DNA of 64,000 nucleotides from Nephromyces sp. MM_2019 (lineage: Eukaryota; Apicomplexa; Aconoidasida; Nephromycida). A model generated the notes under the pieces. That model saw nothing but the letters and a program-made list of their open reading frames with translations, was not told the origin of the DNA and did not search any database. The stretch is taken from positions 1 through 64,000 of the forward strand of contig JADHZB010000579.1 in assembly GCA_015657535.1 (NCBI GenBank), written 5' to 3'. Position 1 is the first letter of the stretch. Each line of letters opens with the position of its first letter. Of this stretch, positions 21,429 through 32,466 are shown one piece after another. The translations under genes and the position numbers were made by a program.

Positions 21429-24400
21429 ATGAAGAGGGAGCGCCAATCGTTCAAAGAAAACTTTCCCTATGGTTTTCCCTATGAACCTTATGATGTGTGT
21501 ACTAAGCTTATATAGTATAGCAACTTATTACAACACACACATAAACATATATATATATTTACAAACATACATACTAACATACATATACATATATATTCAC
21601 AAACATACATATACACAGGCATACATATATTCAAGAGCCTATATACATATATATACACAAGATAATGTTTATTATACATAAAAAAATATATATTTAGAAA
21701 ACCATATGTATTGTATATATTTTATCTATACAAGAAATTGAATATAGGGTGTGAAAATAATGTTTAATTCTTTGTATTTATTGCACTATACAACATACAT
21801 ACACCCCTCAAAAAAATGAAAATTTTCTATATTGTGTTTATTTTTATTCAATTTTTACACATTTTATACACACTTTTTTATGAATATAAAACTAATTTCA
21901 GATTCAAAAACAATTTATAGAAAATGCACACAACCTTTATAATAAGGGTGGTTTTGGTATATTTGAAAGCCCAACTGGAACAGGGAAAACATTGTCAGTT
22001 TTATGTTCGGCATTAACATGGTAAATATGGAAATGAGTTTTAATTTACCTTAGGATATATATATATGCATGTTTATATATATATTTATATCTGTAATATG
22101 TATGTAACATATGCGTATGTGTATAGTTTTAAACACAAAATTTTTTGGGTTTGTGTGTGTAGTTCGTTTCAATTACGATACATATGTGTATGTATACAGT
22201 TGGTTTTATTCAAGATATATATGTGTTACTAAATGAATTTTTCACATGTGTTTGAATGTATACTTTTTCATAGAAAATATAGATATTCTTTTTTTGCTTA
22301 AATCTTACATAGATATTTGTTGTATACGCTCACAATTATATTTTCTTTGACAAATTTAATTTCACACCCTAAATTTCTAAAGGCTGGAAGAGAAACAAAA
22401 AAATGTGTTAACTTCAAGAATTGAAAAGAATACAAATACTGAGAAAATATCTACAAGTAACCCATTTTTATATGGAGTATGCAATTCGTTATTGTGTGTT
22501 CAAGATTTCACTCAAATTTTTTAACTATGTGTAGATTTGAAATACACACTGTTACATACAGCGAATGCGCCTAAATGGATATTTGAAAAACACAAATTAA
22601 ACAACTCAAAGAAAGTGGATGATTTCATTACACTCAGAAATGATATATGGGAAGATCGTAAAAATAGGGCTGAACAACTTCGAAATTTACTAGGTTTATC
22701 TATACCAGATCCCATACAACTCAAACACACTCGAAAGAAGGTATGATAAATTTATTTAGCTTCAAATGAGTAGCTGAAAAAAATATTTGATGTGTGTATA
22801 ATAATATTCAGATTCAAATAGGACTTACAGACTCTGATACAGAAAGTAATACCCTCAAATAAACCTATTTACATATCTGTTTTGTGTGTCTTCACACCAT
22901 CTATATATGCCACATCGTATACACAAAAACTAGATTCCAAAGCCTATATAAATCCTAAGCACCATACCCTATACATAATACCATTTATACAATACCCTAC
23001 ATACTACACCCTCTATACACACCACTTTAACGTCTGTTCTCTGAAGGTTACAATGGGGTAAAGCACCAACAATCTATGAATTCACCTATCAAACATATTC
23101 AGGTATATTGAATACAAGCTTTTAAGGTTTACAATATGTATATAACCATTGACTTCAGATCTTAATTAGCAGTCGTACACATTCTCAACTAGCTCAATAT
23201 ATCAAAGAAATCAACAAGACAAGGTTTAGTAATAATTTCCAAGTTATATCACTTGGTAGTAGGCAACACCTATGTGTAAATATGGTAAGTTCTAGCTAGA
23301 CATAAAGATTGACATTTTAGCTATAAGCGTCAATGTGTAAATACAGTAAGTTTTAGATACACATAATGAGTGATAGCTTAGCTATAAGTACCATTGTGTA
23401 AATATAGTAACTCCCTGATTACACATAATAAAGGATATCTTAGCTACAATATCCATAATTTTAACATGAATATATAAATCTAAAAACAAATTTATATTCA
23501 ATCAGAATGCAAAAAAGGTGTCTATACATGCCCAATATTTGAATGATCAATGCCGAAAACTTGTTGATGATAAGAAATGTGAGTATAAGAAGAATTCAAG
23601 CCTCTCTGCAGATCTCGCACTTGTAAGAAATTTTTATTTGAACTCAGCTTGTATATATAATTATCTCTCAATCTTTTTTATATAGTCTGAACCTACATCA
23701 ATTGAGGATCTAGTAAAGATATCATCTGATACTAAGATTCAATCATGCCCATATTATGGTGCAAGGGAAGCTGCAGCAGAGGCCGATGTAAGATTCCTTG
23801 ATATATTACATCTATCATTACATATTGCTTAATGGCTAACTATTTGCTAGGTAATATTGTTACCATATAATTGCCTCCTAGATCCAGTTACTATGGAAAG
23901 TTTAAACATACAAATTGAGGGCAACATTATAATTTTTGATGAAGCGCACAATATTATTAATGCTATAAATTCAGCTAACTCAACATCTATAACAGAAATA
24001 CAAGTATTGAAATTGAGTCCAAAATAATTTAGAATAGAATCATATAAACCTTTTACTATGTATACTTAGGCATTGCAATGTTCAAAAGATATTGATCGAT
24101 TCCTGAGTGAATATGGTAGCCGATTATCCAGCCTAAATGTATATTATCTTAACCAAATTAACAGCTTCTGTGATACCCTTGCCAGAAACTTAAAAGGTAT
24201 AAATTATATCTAGATAGTCAATAGACCTGTATAACTAATTGTAAATAAAAAATTATAGGTATTAACCAAAATAAGGCTTATGCAATTTCAACATTTCTTG
24301 TGGAGTGGGGACTCGAAAACTTCAAACTAGACTCACTTGAATTATGGCTAGCCAGTTCTGGATTTGCACAAAAGGTCAATTATTTTCGCTATCCTTATAA

Positions 24401-26195
24401 AATTGTTTAGACTCTAGTACTATAAATTTTATTTTATTATACATAGATACGTGGATTCTCCGGAAAATTCACTGAACCTAATAGAGTTGACAGAAAAGAA
24501 ATTTCACACAGTAATAATAGACTTATAAAGAGTCTTTATTTAACAATACTATGGAGACCAAAAATTTGAATTACTTGATCATACTTATGTACATTTTTTA
24601 TAGATTCAATTTTTATATTCCACCGACTTCTAATTTCCCTTCTCAAATCTGATATCGATGATCGAATCATTTTATACGGTATTTTTATTCTTATAACAAC
24701 TGAATTTTCATTTATGACTCTTATATTTTATTTCTTTAAGGTGATGATTCCAATACTAAAGTTCCCCGAGTTGAATTGATTTGTCTAAGTGCTGGTAAGT
24801 AATTTGCGAATCTAACTAATAAAAAATTTGATACTCTTTAAATTTTTAATTTCCTTACATACAGAATCACGATTTAAAAACATAGGTGGGTTCATTTCTA
24901 GTATAACCAAATTAAAAAGGCTCTTAAGTTTACCAGCAGGAACATACCTCATCTGATACACAATTCTAAATCTTTTTTTACTGACAGTTCAGAATGCTCA
25001 TGCTGTTATGCTCCTCGGTGGTACAATGGAACCTAAGCGAGAATTTGATCCCCTGATCTCATCATTACCTTTTGATAACATTGTAAATTACACCTCTCCC
25101 CATATCATAAATAAAGATCAAATACTTGCTTTGGCTATAAGTAGAGGTAATAAACACCACAATTCTTTTAATATGTAATTTTTTAATAATTTCTTATACT
25201 TGATTAAAAGGAATAAATATAGCTACATTACTTCGAATATTCCACTCAGGTCCATCCAACAACCTGCTTGACTTTCGCTTTGAAACACGTAGCTCAGAAG
25301 CTACACTCAAAGAGCTTGCTATAGTTTTGTTTAAGTGTTGCAGAGTAATCCCAGGTGGATGTGTTGTTTTCTTAACATCATTTTCTTACTTAGATTGTAT
25401 AAGGAATTATTTTGAGCATAACAAGGAGGGCTCAATAATTTTTAAACAAATTTGCTCGTGCAAGAAAGTGTTTTATGAGAACAAAACAAGCTCTAATGAA
25501 ACTGAAACATGTAAGGAGTCTTTATTTTTTAATTACAAGGGGCCTAATCACTATTCTTATTTTTTCAGCTGATCTCGAAAATAAGAATGAAGTTTTTGAA
25601 GAATATTCTAAATATATAAAGAATTCTATTACGAGTAAGAACGGAGCTTTATTATTCTGTGTAATGAATGCACGTTTATCCGAGGGGATTAACTTCACTG
25701 ATAATCTAGCAAGGGGGGTATTTATTGTGGGCTTGCCTTTCCCTAGTGAAGATTTGAAGCTGACTGAAAAAATGAGCTATTATGATAGAAAATTTCAGCG
25801 AGAAAGTTCTACTACAAGTTTGTATGGTAGAGAATTAAAAGAAATCTTTTGCCTTAAAGCAGTTAACCAAAGTCTAGGAAGAGCCATACGTCACATCAAG
25901 GATTATGCCGCTATTTTCCTCTTGGACCATAGATTTAAAAGTAAAAAGATTTGCCTTCAATTACCATCTTGGATTCAAAGTAATCTTATAACAGAGGTAC
26001 TTAATTATTTATTATCCTCTATCTGGCTGCATTTAGAAATCGCTATTTGAGCTGTTTCATTTTTCACAGGATGATTTATTCGAATGTGAAAATTTCTTTA
26101 GGCTAACTGAGCCCAACCCAGATTTAAGTATCATGTCATTAGAAAGTGCTGATATTACTAAACGAATCAAAAAATTTTTTAATTCTTTCAATTAG
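21429..26195 (+). CDS. DDX11/CHL1-type iron-sulfur DNA helicase (XPD family)
   Basis: Twenty exons sum to exactly 841 codons with the stop. The start is ATG 21429. Exon 1 ends FPYEPYD at a GTGTGT donor and joins IQKQF in exon 2 (21902), restoring the Q-motif. Motifs seen: FESPTGTGKT (Walker A, about residue 45), four cluster cysteines (LCVN about 224, DQC 242, KKC 250, SCPYYGAR 287), SSRTHSQLAQ (Ia), FDEAH (II, about 330), LLGGTMEP, NARLSEGINF and QSLGRAIRH (VI, about 760). The family unwinds DNA 5'-3' and supports sister-chromatid cohesion. Other exons: 22383-22456, 22535-22740, 22812-22845, 23047-23102, 23159-23284, 23506-23622 and on to 26070-26195. The gene crosses from repeat-rich DNA (introns of 407 and 362 nt) into plain DNA with short introns. 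FANCJ or RTEL1 are alternatives; the short N-terminus and overall match favour DDX11. Confidence 0.93.
23273..23455 (+). repeat. 61-bp intronic tandem triplication including a 5' splice site
   Basis: Three units start TGTGTAAATA at 23273, 23334 and 23395, an exact 61-bp period. Unit 1 begins inside DDX11 exon 7 (its last 12 nt) and holds the used donor at 23285 (GTAAGT). Unit 2 repeats GTAAGT; unit 3 has GTAACT. Each unit also keeps an acceptor-like TTAGCTA(TAAG). Confidence 0.93.
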
Positions 26196-26540
26196 TCTTA
26201 TATAGCAATAAATGACATTATAGACAAAGTTTATTATAAATTTATATGAAATATAATTAATTATATTTAAAAGTATTTCAAAATGAAATTACTGCCTATC
26301 TTCAACTTTCTTGGTTGAAATTCAAAAATAAACTGTTGTGTACATACATAGACTTACAGAATCCTTTAAATGTTCTAGCAAATTCAAATATAACAATAAG
26401 TTTTTTTTAATAACTGTTTTAGATTTAAACTTTCAAAGAAATCACTAAAGGCCAACATTGTCGATTATTGTATAGAAAAATTATAATCAATCTTAATGTT
26501 TTTAATATTTGTGTGTTTTGTTATTTACGGGCTACAATAT
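26196..26540. other. 3' flank of DDX11-like gene
   Basis: AT-rich, no open frame of note and no repeat. Nothing recognised. Confidence 0.6.
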
Positions 26541-26810
26541 TCAGAAATCTCGGGAATGCGTATTCCCTTTCTTACTCATGGCTTTTTCACTCATCCTGAA
26601 GCTCATTTTGATTATATTGAATATAAAGGTACTAGATGATAAAAATAATCCTTGAAAAGTTGTTGAACCTTCAATTAGGCTCCCAACTCTATTTAGTATG
26701 AAAATATAAATCACTTTTAAGATTGAATGAAATCTTTCAATTCCAAGGGTTATATTAAGCATGTTGATGCCAAAACTGCTTCGCAAAATATTTTTGTTGT
26801 AAGAGGCCAT
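26541..26810 (-). CDS. Small hypothetical membrane protein, 89 residues
   Basis: A single uninterrupted frame starts with ATG at 26810 (MASYNKNILR) and ends KGNTHSRDF. It has two hydrophobic segments, around FHSILKVIYIFIL and TTFQGLFLSSSTFIFNI, and a basic tail (RMSEKAMSKKG), suggesting a small hairpin membrane protein. No family recognised. It starts 18 bp from the plus-strand segment at 26829, a head-to-head pair. Confidence 0.45.
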   Translation of the reverse strand: MASYNKNILRSSFGINMLNITLGIERFHSILKVIYIFILNRVGSLIEGSTTFQGLFLSSSTFIFNIIKMSFRMSEKAMSKKGNTHSRDF

Positions 26811-26828
26811 TAAAATAAAAATTAAAAC

Positions 26829-27117
26829 TTGGCTACAAGTTTAAAGGATTTATTTGGGCCTGATTCATATGGGAGCCTTCACTATCTCAACTTGAGAATT
26901 TTAGAAAAAAATAGATCCCCTATACCAATTCCCGGTAAAACTAAAACAATTTATTATAGAATGTTTACGACAAGATTCTTTCAAAGAATACAAAATAACA
27001 GATTTTACAATCAAATTACCCAGGCCTGTTATTCAACATACAGGTAGATGTATTATTTATATAATCATTTTAATGAATTAGTTTTAAATTTATTTTCTAG
27101 TCTATGAGGTGTCCAAG
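26829..27117 (+). CDS. Coding segment of unknown family, no visible start
   Basis: About 70 codons read KDLFGPDSYGSLHYLNL, PIPIPGKTKT and TTRFFQRIQNNRFYNQIT, a non-repetitive, protein-like mix with a basic C-terminal half. It opens without an ATG, so a 5' exon may be missed or the segment may be a remnant. It ends at a TAG at 27045-27047, or by splicing at CAG/GTAGAT (27042) to an exon after TTTTCTAG (27103) that stops at once. A mitochondrial targeting or ribosomal role would be a guess. Confidence 0.35.
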
Positions 27118-27314
27118 ACCAGGTTTACATAAACTTTAAATTATTATGAACTAAAGACCATTTAATCAAAAGATGTGATAAGACTGCCAGCTTCTTTCAT
27201 GGAAACCTTGTTAATAACTTTAAAAGTGGTATTTTTTAAATATGTTTAATTTGAAAGTGAAAGTATAAATAACTAGATTGGATAATCAAAGTCTTAATTG
27301 ATTTGAACGGCATA
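27118..27314. other. Short AT-rich spacer
   Basis: Nothing recognised. Confidence 0.5.
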
Positions 27315-27483
27315 ATGCAAAATGAATTTGATTCCCAAGTAGTAGCTTTTAATTCTCTACATAATTTATTATCTAAGATCTATGTAGGACTCTGACGACA
27401 TTGATGAATCGATAAAAGAATTCTACTCATTAGCAAATAGCCGAGGTGGAGTTCAACTTATATTATATCTTAGAAATTCCTAA
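27315..27483 (+). CDS. Possible 39-residue spliced microprotein
   Basis: ATG 27315 opens an 8-codon exon (MQNEFDSQ) ending at a GTAGTAG donor. A 49-nt intron ends TATGTAG at 27387, and the second exon (27388-27483) reads DSDDIDESIKEFYSLANS then GGVQLILYLRNS and stops. Intron size and splice sites match the neighbouring genes, and the second exon looks protein-like. No family recognised; it could instead be the end of a longer gene. Confidence 0.3.
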
Positions 27484-28150
27484 TATTTAGCAGTTGTTAA
27501 AAAGTCACTAGGGATCCCTTATAAAGTTCATAGGAAATATACCTCTTTAAGATCACAAAAGCAGTTTATACCAAAAATACTAGAAATTGTATAAAGTTAG
27601 CTTCATTCATATCTAAAATTCAAATTTAAGGATGTGTTTGCTTAGAAATAGATTTATGATCTAGCTAATTTCCAAATGAGTTTCCAAGCTATATAATTAT
27701 AAACCTAGCCTTTAAACCTAAAATTCTTTACAGAACCTAATCAAATATCATAAAGGTTTCTGCTCTCAAATGTGTATATAAATCTTATCCTAAGGAGTGG
27801 TGGGTAGTTTACTTAATATCATTTATCGATTTTGAATTCTATAATTTTTCTTTGACTAATAAATACTATTCATTAGAGGTTTTACTCCACTCTAAATCTG
27901 AAATCAATCTGATAATTTAATTCCATTACCTAGTTCAAAATAAAGATATATTTTGATTCATAGGTCCTGATAATAAATTCTAGTTAAGCTTTACTCGGCC
28001 ATGGAGGTTAAGTAAATGGTAATTTATTGAATTTTATGATATTACAATTGCTGAAGGCAGGTTTTAATATCACTTAATGTCTGAAAAGAATCCAAGGTTG
28101 ATTCTCTTAAGGTAGAAATATATAGAATAAGGAGTGAACTCTCACCAACA
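27484..28150. other. Intergenic, nothing recognised
   Basis: AT-rich, no repeats and no open frames beyond chance. It should hold the promoter of the gene at 28151. Confidence 0.6.
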
Positions 28151-29203
28151 ATGGTCATTTTTACCGAAAGATTTATGGAGTTGAACTCTTCTCGGCCAGA
28201 AAAATCTTCCGGAAGTAACTCTACTTATAATACTGATACATTTTTGAGGAATGTTTGCCAAAATTTAAAGTCGAAAGATAGATATAATATAGGAATTATT
28301 ACAGCGGAAAATTTTAGTTTAGTAATAAAGGAACTCGGCATCGAATATGGATCAACTGAGATGGATATGATAATGCAATATTGCATAATAACCCAGGATG
28401 GGTATGTTTACTATAAAGATTTATTAATTGAGACATGTTTGATATATAAAGGTCAAAATCTCAAAGATCAGGTATCCGAGGCATTATGTCCTCCAGAAAG
28501 GTACCAACAAGATTTTTATGATAAAACAAACTTACCTAAATTTGATAATGATGAGATAAATTCACCATATCAATCCATAATACTTACACCAGTAAAAATG
28601 GATTATTTGAGGAGATTATATTCTCAATGGGATCAGTGTAAAATTAAAGATCATGAACTAAAACAATATCTGAAAGAAATGGGTTTCCCTATAACGCTAG
28701 AATTCGATAGGCAATTATCTTTATTAGGTCCTAGTCGAACTATGCCTTTCGGAAGTATGCTGCGTTCCTTATGTATAAATAATTTGATGTCAAATAGGAA
28801 ATCAAGATGTATACCATACACTCAAGATATCGAATATAACAATGTTAGTAATACTTGTATTAAAAAATTGCCTGAAAAACATGATTTGATAAGCTGGAGA
28901 GATTTTGATCCAAGTTTAGTTAGAAATTACACTCATGGAACAGCTAATTTGAATATTCACCCACAAACAAATGAATTTATTAACAAACAGAACAAGGATG
29001 AGAATATAAAGTTAGCAGTGAGAAACTTTTTAGATAGTAATATCCCTTGTGGATATTTTTTATGGGAATTGTCAAAACTTGAGGTTGAGATCTCTCCTCA
29101 GCTCTTGTCATTAATAAAATCTCATGAGTCAGATAATAGAGGTTGTTTCAAGGATTTTATGTTAGCTATTTATAAGAATCAAAGGTGTAAAGCTCATAAT
29201 TAA
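28151..29203 (+). CDS. EF-hand-like protein of unknown role, 350 residues
   Basis: Single exon, starting MVIFTERFMELNSS (a second ATG lies ten codons in). Residues about 30-105 resemble a calmodulin-like helix-loop-helix pair (IITAENFSLVIKELGIEYG, then TQDGYVYYKDLL), with loops too degenerate for confident calcium binding. A middle part (DYLRRLYSQWDQCKIKDHEL through LEFDRQLSLLG) looks like a second such unit. The rest is Cys/Asn-rich without a known domain. No signal peptide or membrane segment. It is intronless among intron-rich genes. The EF-hand relation is by eye only. Confidence 0.7.
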   Translation: MVIFTERFMELNSSRPEKSSGSNSTYNTDTFLRNVCQNLKSKDRYNIGIITAENFSLVIKELGIEYGSTEMDMIMQYCIITQDGYVYYKDLLIETCLIYKGQNLKDQVSEALCPPERYQQDFYDKTNLPKFDNDEINSPYQSIILTPVKMDYLRRLYSQWDQCKIKDHELKQYLKEMGFPITLEFDRQLSLLGPSRTMPFGSMLRSLCINNLMSNRKSRCIPYTQDIEYNNVSNTCIKKLPEKHDLISWRDFDPSLVRNYTHGTANLNIHPQTNEFINKQNKDENIKLAVRNFLDSNIPCGYFLWELSKLEVEISPQLLSLIKSHESDNRGCFKDFMLAIYKNQRCKAHN

Positions 29204-30155
29204 GTAAATTCAGGTAAAATTATATAAAATTTCTGCTACCAAATTTTAATTTTTGTTAAGTGAAATGATTACCCAAGACGCCCCTTTTATAAAGCTTTAT
29301 TGATCAGCAATTTAAAATAATACTTTTTCAATAAACTTGTTGAAACAAGTTATAATTTTATTTAATAACTTTAGACCAATTATATTCAACATCTGTTTTC
29401 TAAAAGCAAAACAAATTGAAATACCTAGACGGTATAGTTGGGATACTTCGTTTAAACTTTTATAGAATTCTTATTGCATTATAGCATACTTATATCCTGA
29501 AGGTAACTTAAGCACAATTAGTTAACACATTTTACCCTTGTGAAAAAAAACTTAGGAAACTTGATTATTCCAATGACTTACTACCAAGCAGACAAAAGTA
29601 TATTTGCTTACATTCCGATCAAGTATAATAAAATTGTTAAGCTAAACGAAAAGTTTCAAATTATGCTTAGTTGCGAATCTAGATAAGCTTCAATTGTTTA
29701 GTTGTATTAAATTAAATTGCATTGTAACCACTACACTATGGTAATTAATCATTATTGCTTAGATCATCTCCTTTTGATATAATAGCTCTCAATTTAAATA
29801 ATGTAACAATAACTAAATTTAATGTAAAGTTGCTCTCTTAATTTGAAGCAATCTTTTTTAATAGGTTATAAATTTTAAAATCCAAATTTTTTTTATTTGT
29901 GTTGTGGCTAGCTAGACAATAAACTTTTTTAGAGATATTGGACATGCTTTTAATCCATTCTTAAATCGACAAAAAACAAAACAGGATTAAAGAATAACAT
30001 TTCGTTAATTATAGTTCTATTTTAAGAACTATTATAATTATTCTTCTTTAGCTTTTAAATTAGAATTATACAAACGAAACTATTTTTATAATAGCTATTT
30101 AGTTTTTGTTTTAATCTTTCACAAATTGTTTTAAAAATAATATGTTGACATTAAA
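29204..30155. other. Intergenic, nothing recognised
   Basis: About 950 bp of AT-rich sequence without repeats or supported frames. Confidence 0.6.
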
Positions 30156-31483
30156 ATGATTTCTCAATCACCAAAATTGGATCTACTAGAGGATGAAACT
30201 CCCCTCCTATTTCATCCAAATGCTCTGGCATATGTTTTTAATTCTCCAAACAGAGAAAATTTACCCACACAAATTGTTTACCCTGACACATCTTTAGCAA
30301 TTGGCCTAAGTGCCAACCCTTTTGACTTTATCCCAAAGTTATCTCATAATATTGATGATGGTTAGCTCACTCTACCACCTAAAATACTCTTTAGCCGTTG
30401 TTGTGACTCATAATAGTAAACTAATTAATTTTAGAGACAAATGATGAAGATGGAAATCGTAATGAGGGTACAAGTGGTCTTTTGCTAATCCATGCTTCTC
30501 AATCACCAGGTTAAGTTTTTTTAGTTATGATTTCATTTTTCTTTACGACTTTTTTATATATAAGAACAAATGCATTCAAATCAACGCTTTTCTAAGCTGC
30601 TTTAGTCTTAACTAGCGCTAAACTGGGATGCGAAATTTTTGCATAGATTTAAAATCAGATAATGTGAACACCAACCACATTATTACAATGATATCATTTG
30701 CTATATTCGAAAACAAGTTTCTCTCAATATATAAATATATTATGAATTATCTACTTATTTTAACTCAGATGAAGCAGTAAAGATTCGGCACTTCCCTTAT
30801 TACCTGCGGATCATTTTCTGCAACATTTTCCAATTAATTTTATTACTATCTTTAGCTGCTATATCAGTAGGTAAGAAAGAGCAATCAGAAATTTAATAGT
30901 TAAAAACAAAGCTTTCAATTCTATTCTTTTTTCAGCATACAAATTAAATTTAGCAAAGTTTTATTGGTATATTATTATTTTAGTGCTAGATCTACCTATC
31001 TGGTGGATGATCAATAACAAAAAGGTCTTACTAACACAATGTTGGATAGTATTCGCATATGTTTTATCATTCTACATCTTATTTACATTAATCCATAGGT
31101 AAACCATCTACATAAAGGATTGATTGTTTTCTTACTATTTTTTTGAGTTTATTTTTATCAGTGTTTTAGAAATGATCCTTCTTTCGGGAGTATTTTTGAA
31201 AATATATTGGGTCGATAGAATGAAAAATCAAATTGTAAGTTAAATTTTATTTCCTTGAAATTATTATAAGCACACTGAGTGTCTTAAGTGATGAAAATAT
31301 ATCTAAAATTTCTTACCAACTGTATGAAGAAATCATATAGATTCACCATCTTTCGGCTGATAGACACTACAGCTACTTTGAATAACTCTACCTCTTACAA
31401 TTTATTATGAGATAAACTACACTTATACATTTTTTTACTTTCAGATGCCTCATGTTCTCGCACTTTCTGGTAATCCAGCATGA
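30156..31483 (+). CDS. Four-transmembrane protein of unknown family
   Basis: Six exons (30156-30360, 30435-30509, 30769-30870, 30936-31098, 31162-31234, 31445-31483) sum to exactly 219 codons with the stop. About 95 hydrophilic, acidic N-terminal residues precede four hydrophobic helices: around IIFCNIFQLILLLSLAAISV, FYWYIIILVLDLPIWWMI, CWIVFAYVLSFYILFTLI and VLEMILLSGVFLKIYWV. The C-terminus is short (MPHVLALSGNPA). No signal peptide or catalytic motif. A tetraspan endomembrane or plasma-membrane protein is the most that can be inferred. Confidence 0.75.
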
Positions 31484-32466
31484 TAAACTTTCATCATCCA
31501 AAATCTCTTAAGGACTAAATATCAAACATATTTACCTGTATGTTAGAACTAAAATTAAAAGCAAACGATATTTTTCTTAAATTTTTTCCGTTGTTTCTAT
31601 ACTTTTGACCATCAACCAAAATTTTATTTTACAATATGTAACTTTTAGAACTCGAGAATCCATTAGATCTAATCAGAAATTAATTTAGATCATCACAAAA
31701 GTTTATTTTTTATTTAAAAATGAAATTAACTAGCTATTTCAACATAATACGTAAACTTTCTGAAAATTGTACTTTAGCTTGAAGTAGATCTCTATGCATT
31801 GTGTTTGGAGGAACTGACTTAGCTATTTCTTCTAATTTCATTTTGAATAAGAGATTCCTTTTCATGATCTTTTTAAATACCTGGGAATCTTCAAGAGACG
31901 GGTCCATTTTAAGAACATTTATTGATATATCTCAACTACTCGTATTATACTAGTGTTTCAGTAAGATTTAATAAATTAGTTTGTTAGAATCATTTGTAAG
32001 GAAATTTAATATATAAATCAAGATAGCTTAACTAGAAAGTTACTCCAAACTTGTGCATCAAATGATTAACAGTAACATAATTGGTCAGTGAGTTATATGC
32101 TTATTATTTTTAAGATTCTATATACCCATAACTACGATTGACGCTAAAATTCTTTTTTAAGTAAAACCAGTGGTTCTATAAAAATTCATGTTGCAATAAA
32201 AATTAATCAACTAAAATATTTATGAAATTTTTAAAAATTTGCTATTCTGTGTCAACCTTAAAATGAATTGAATTGTAATTACTGATTAGTGAATCGCAAA
32301 TTCTTTTAAAAAATAGATTTTTGGAGTTAAATATTAGCTAAACCAGAAAAATATCTAAGGGAAATACTCCAAAAATTTTTTATTTTATTTAGATAAAAAA
32401 TTTAAATCGAAAGTCAAACATATGTACTCTAATATAAACTCATTGATCTATTTATGAATTTAATTA
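31484..32466. other. Intergenic, nothing recognised
   Basis: AT-rich, no supported frame or repeat. It is the upstream region of the GMC oxidoreductase gene. Confidence 0.6.

Noticed and set aside
21400..21910. Chimeric assembly join at the style change
   Set aside because: The DDX11 exon 1 to exon 2 splice across this point restores the conserved Q-motif in phase, and the whole 20-exon model closes to whole codons.
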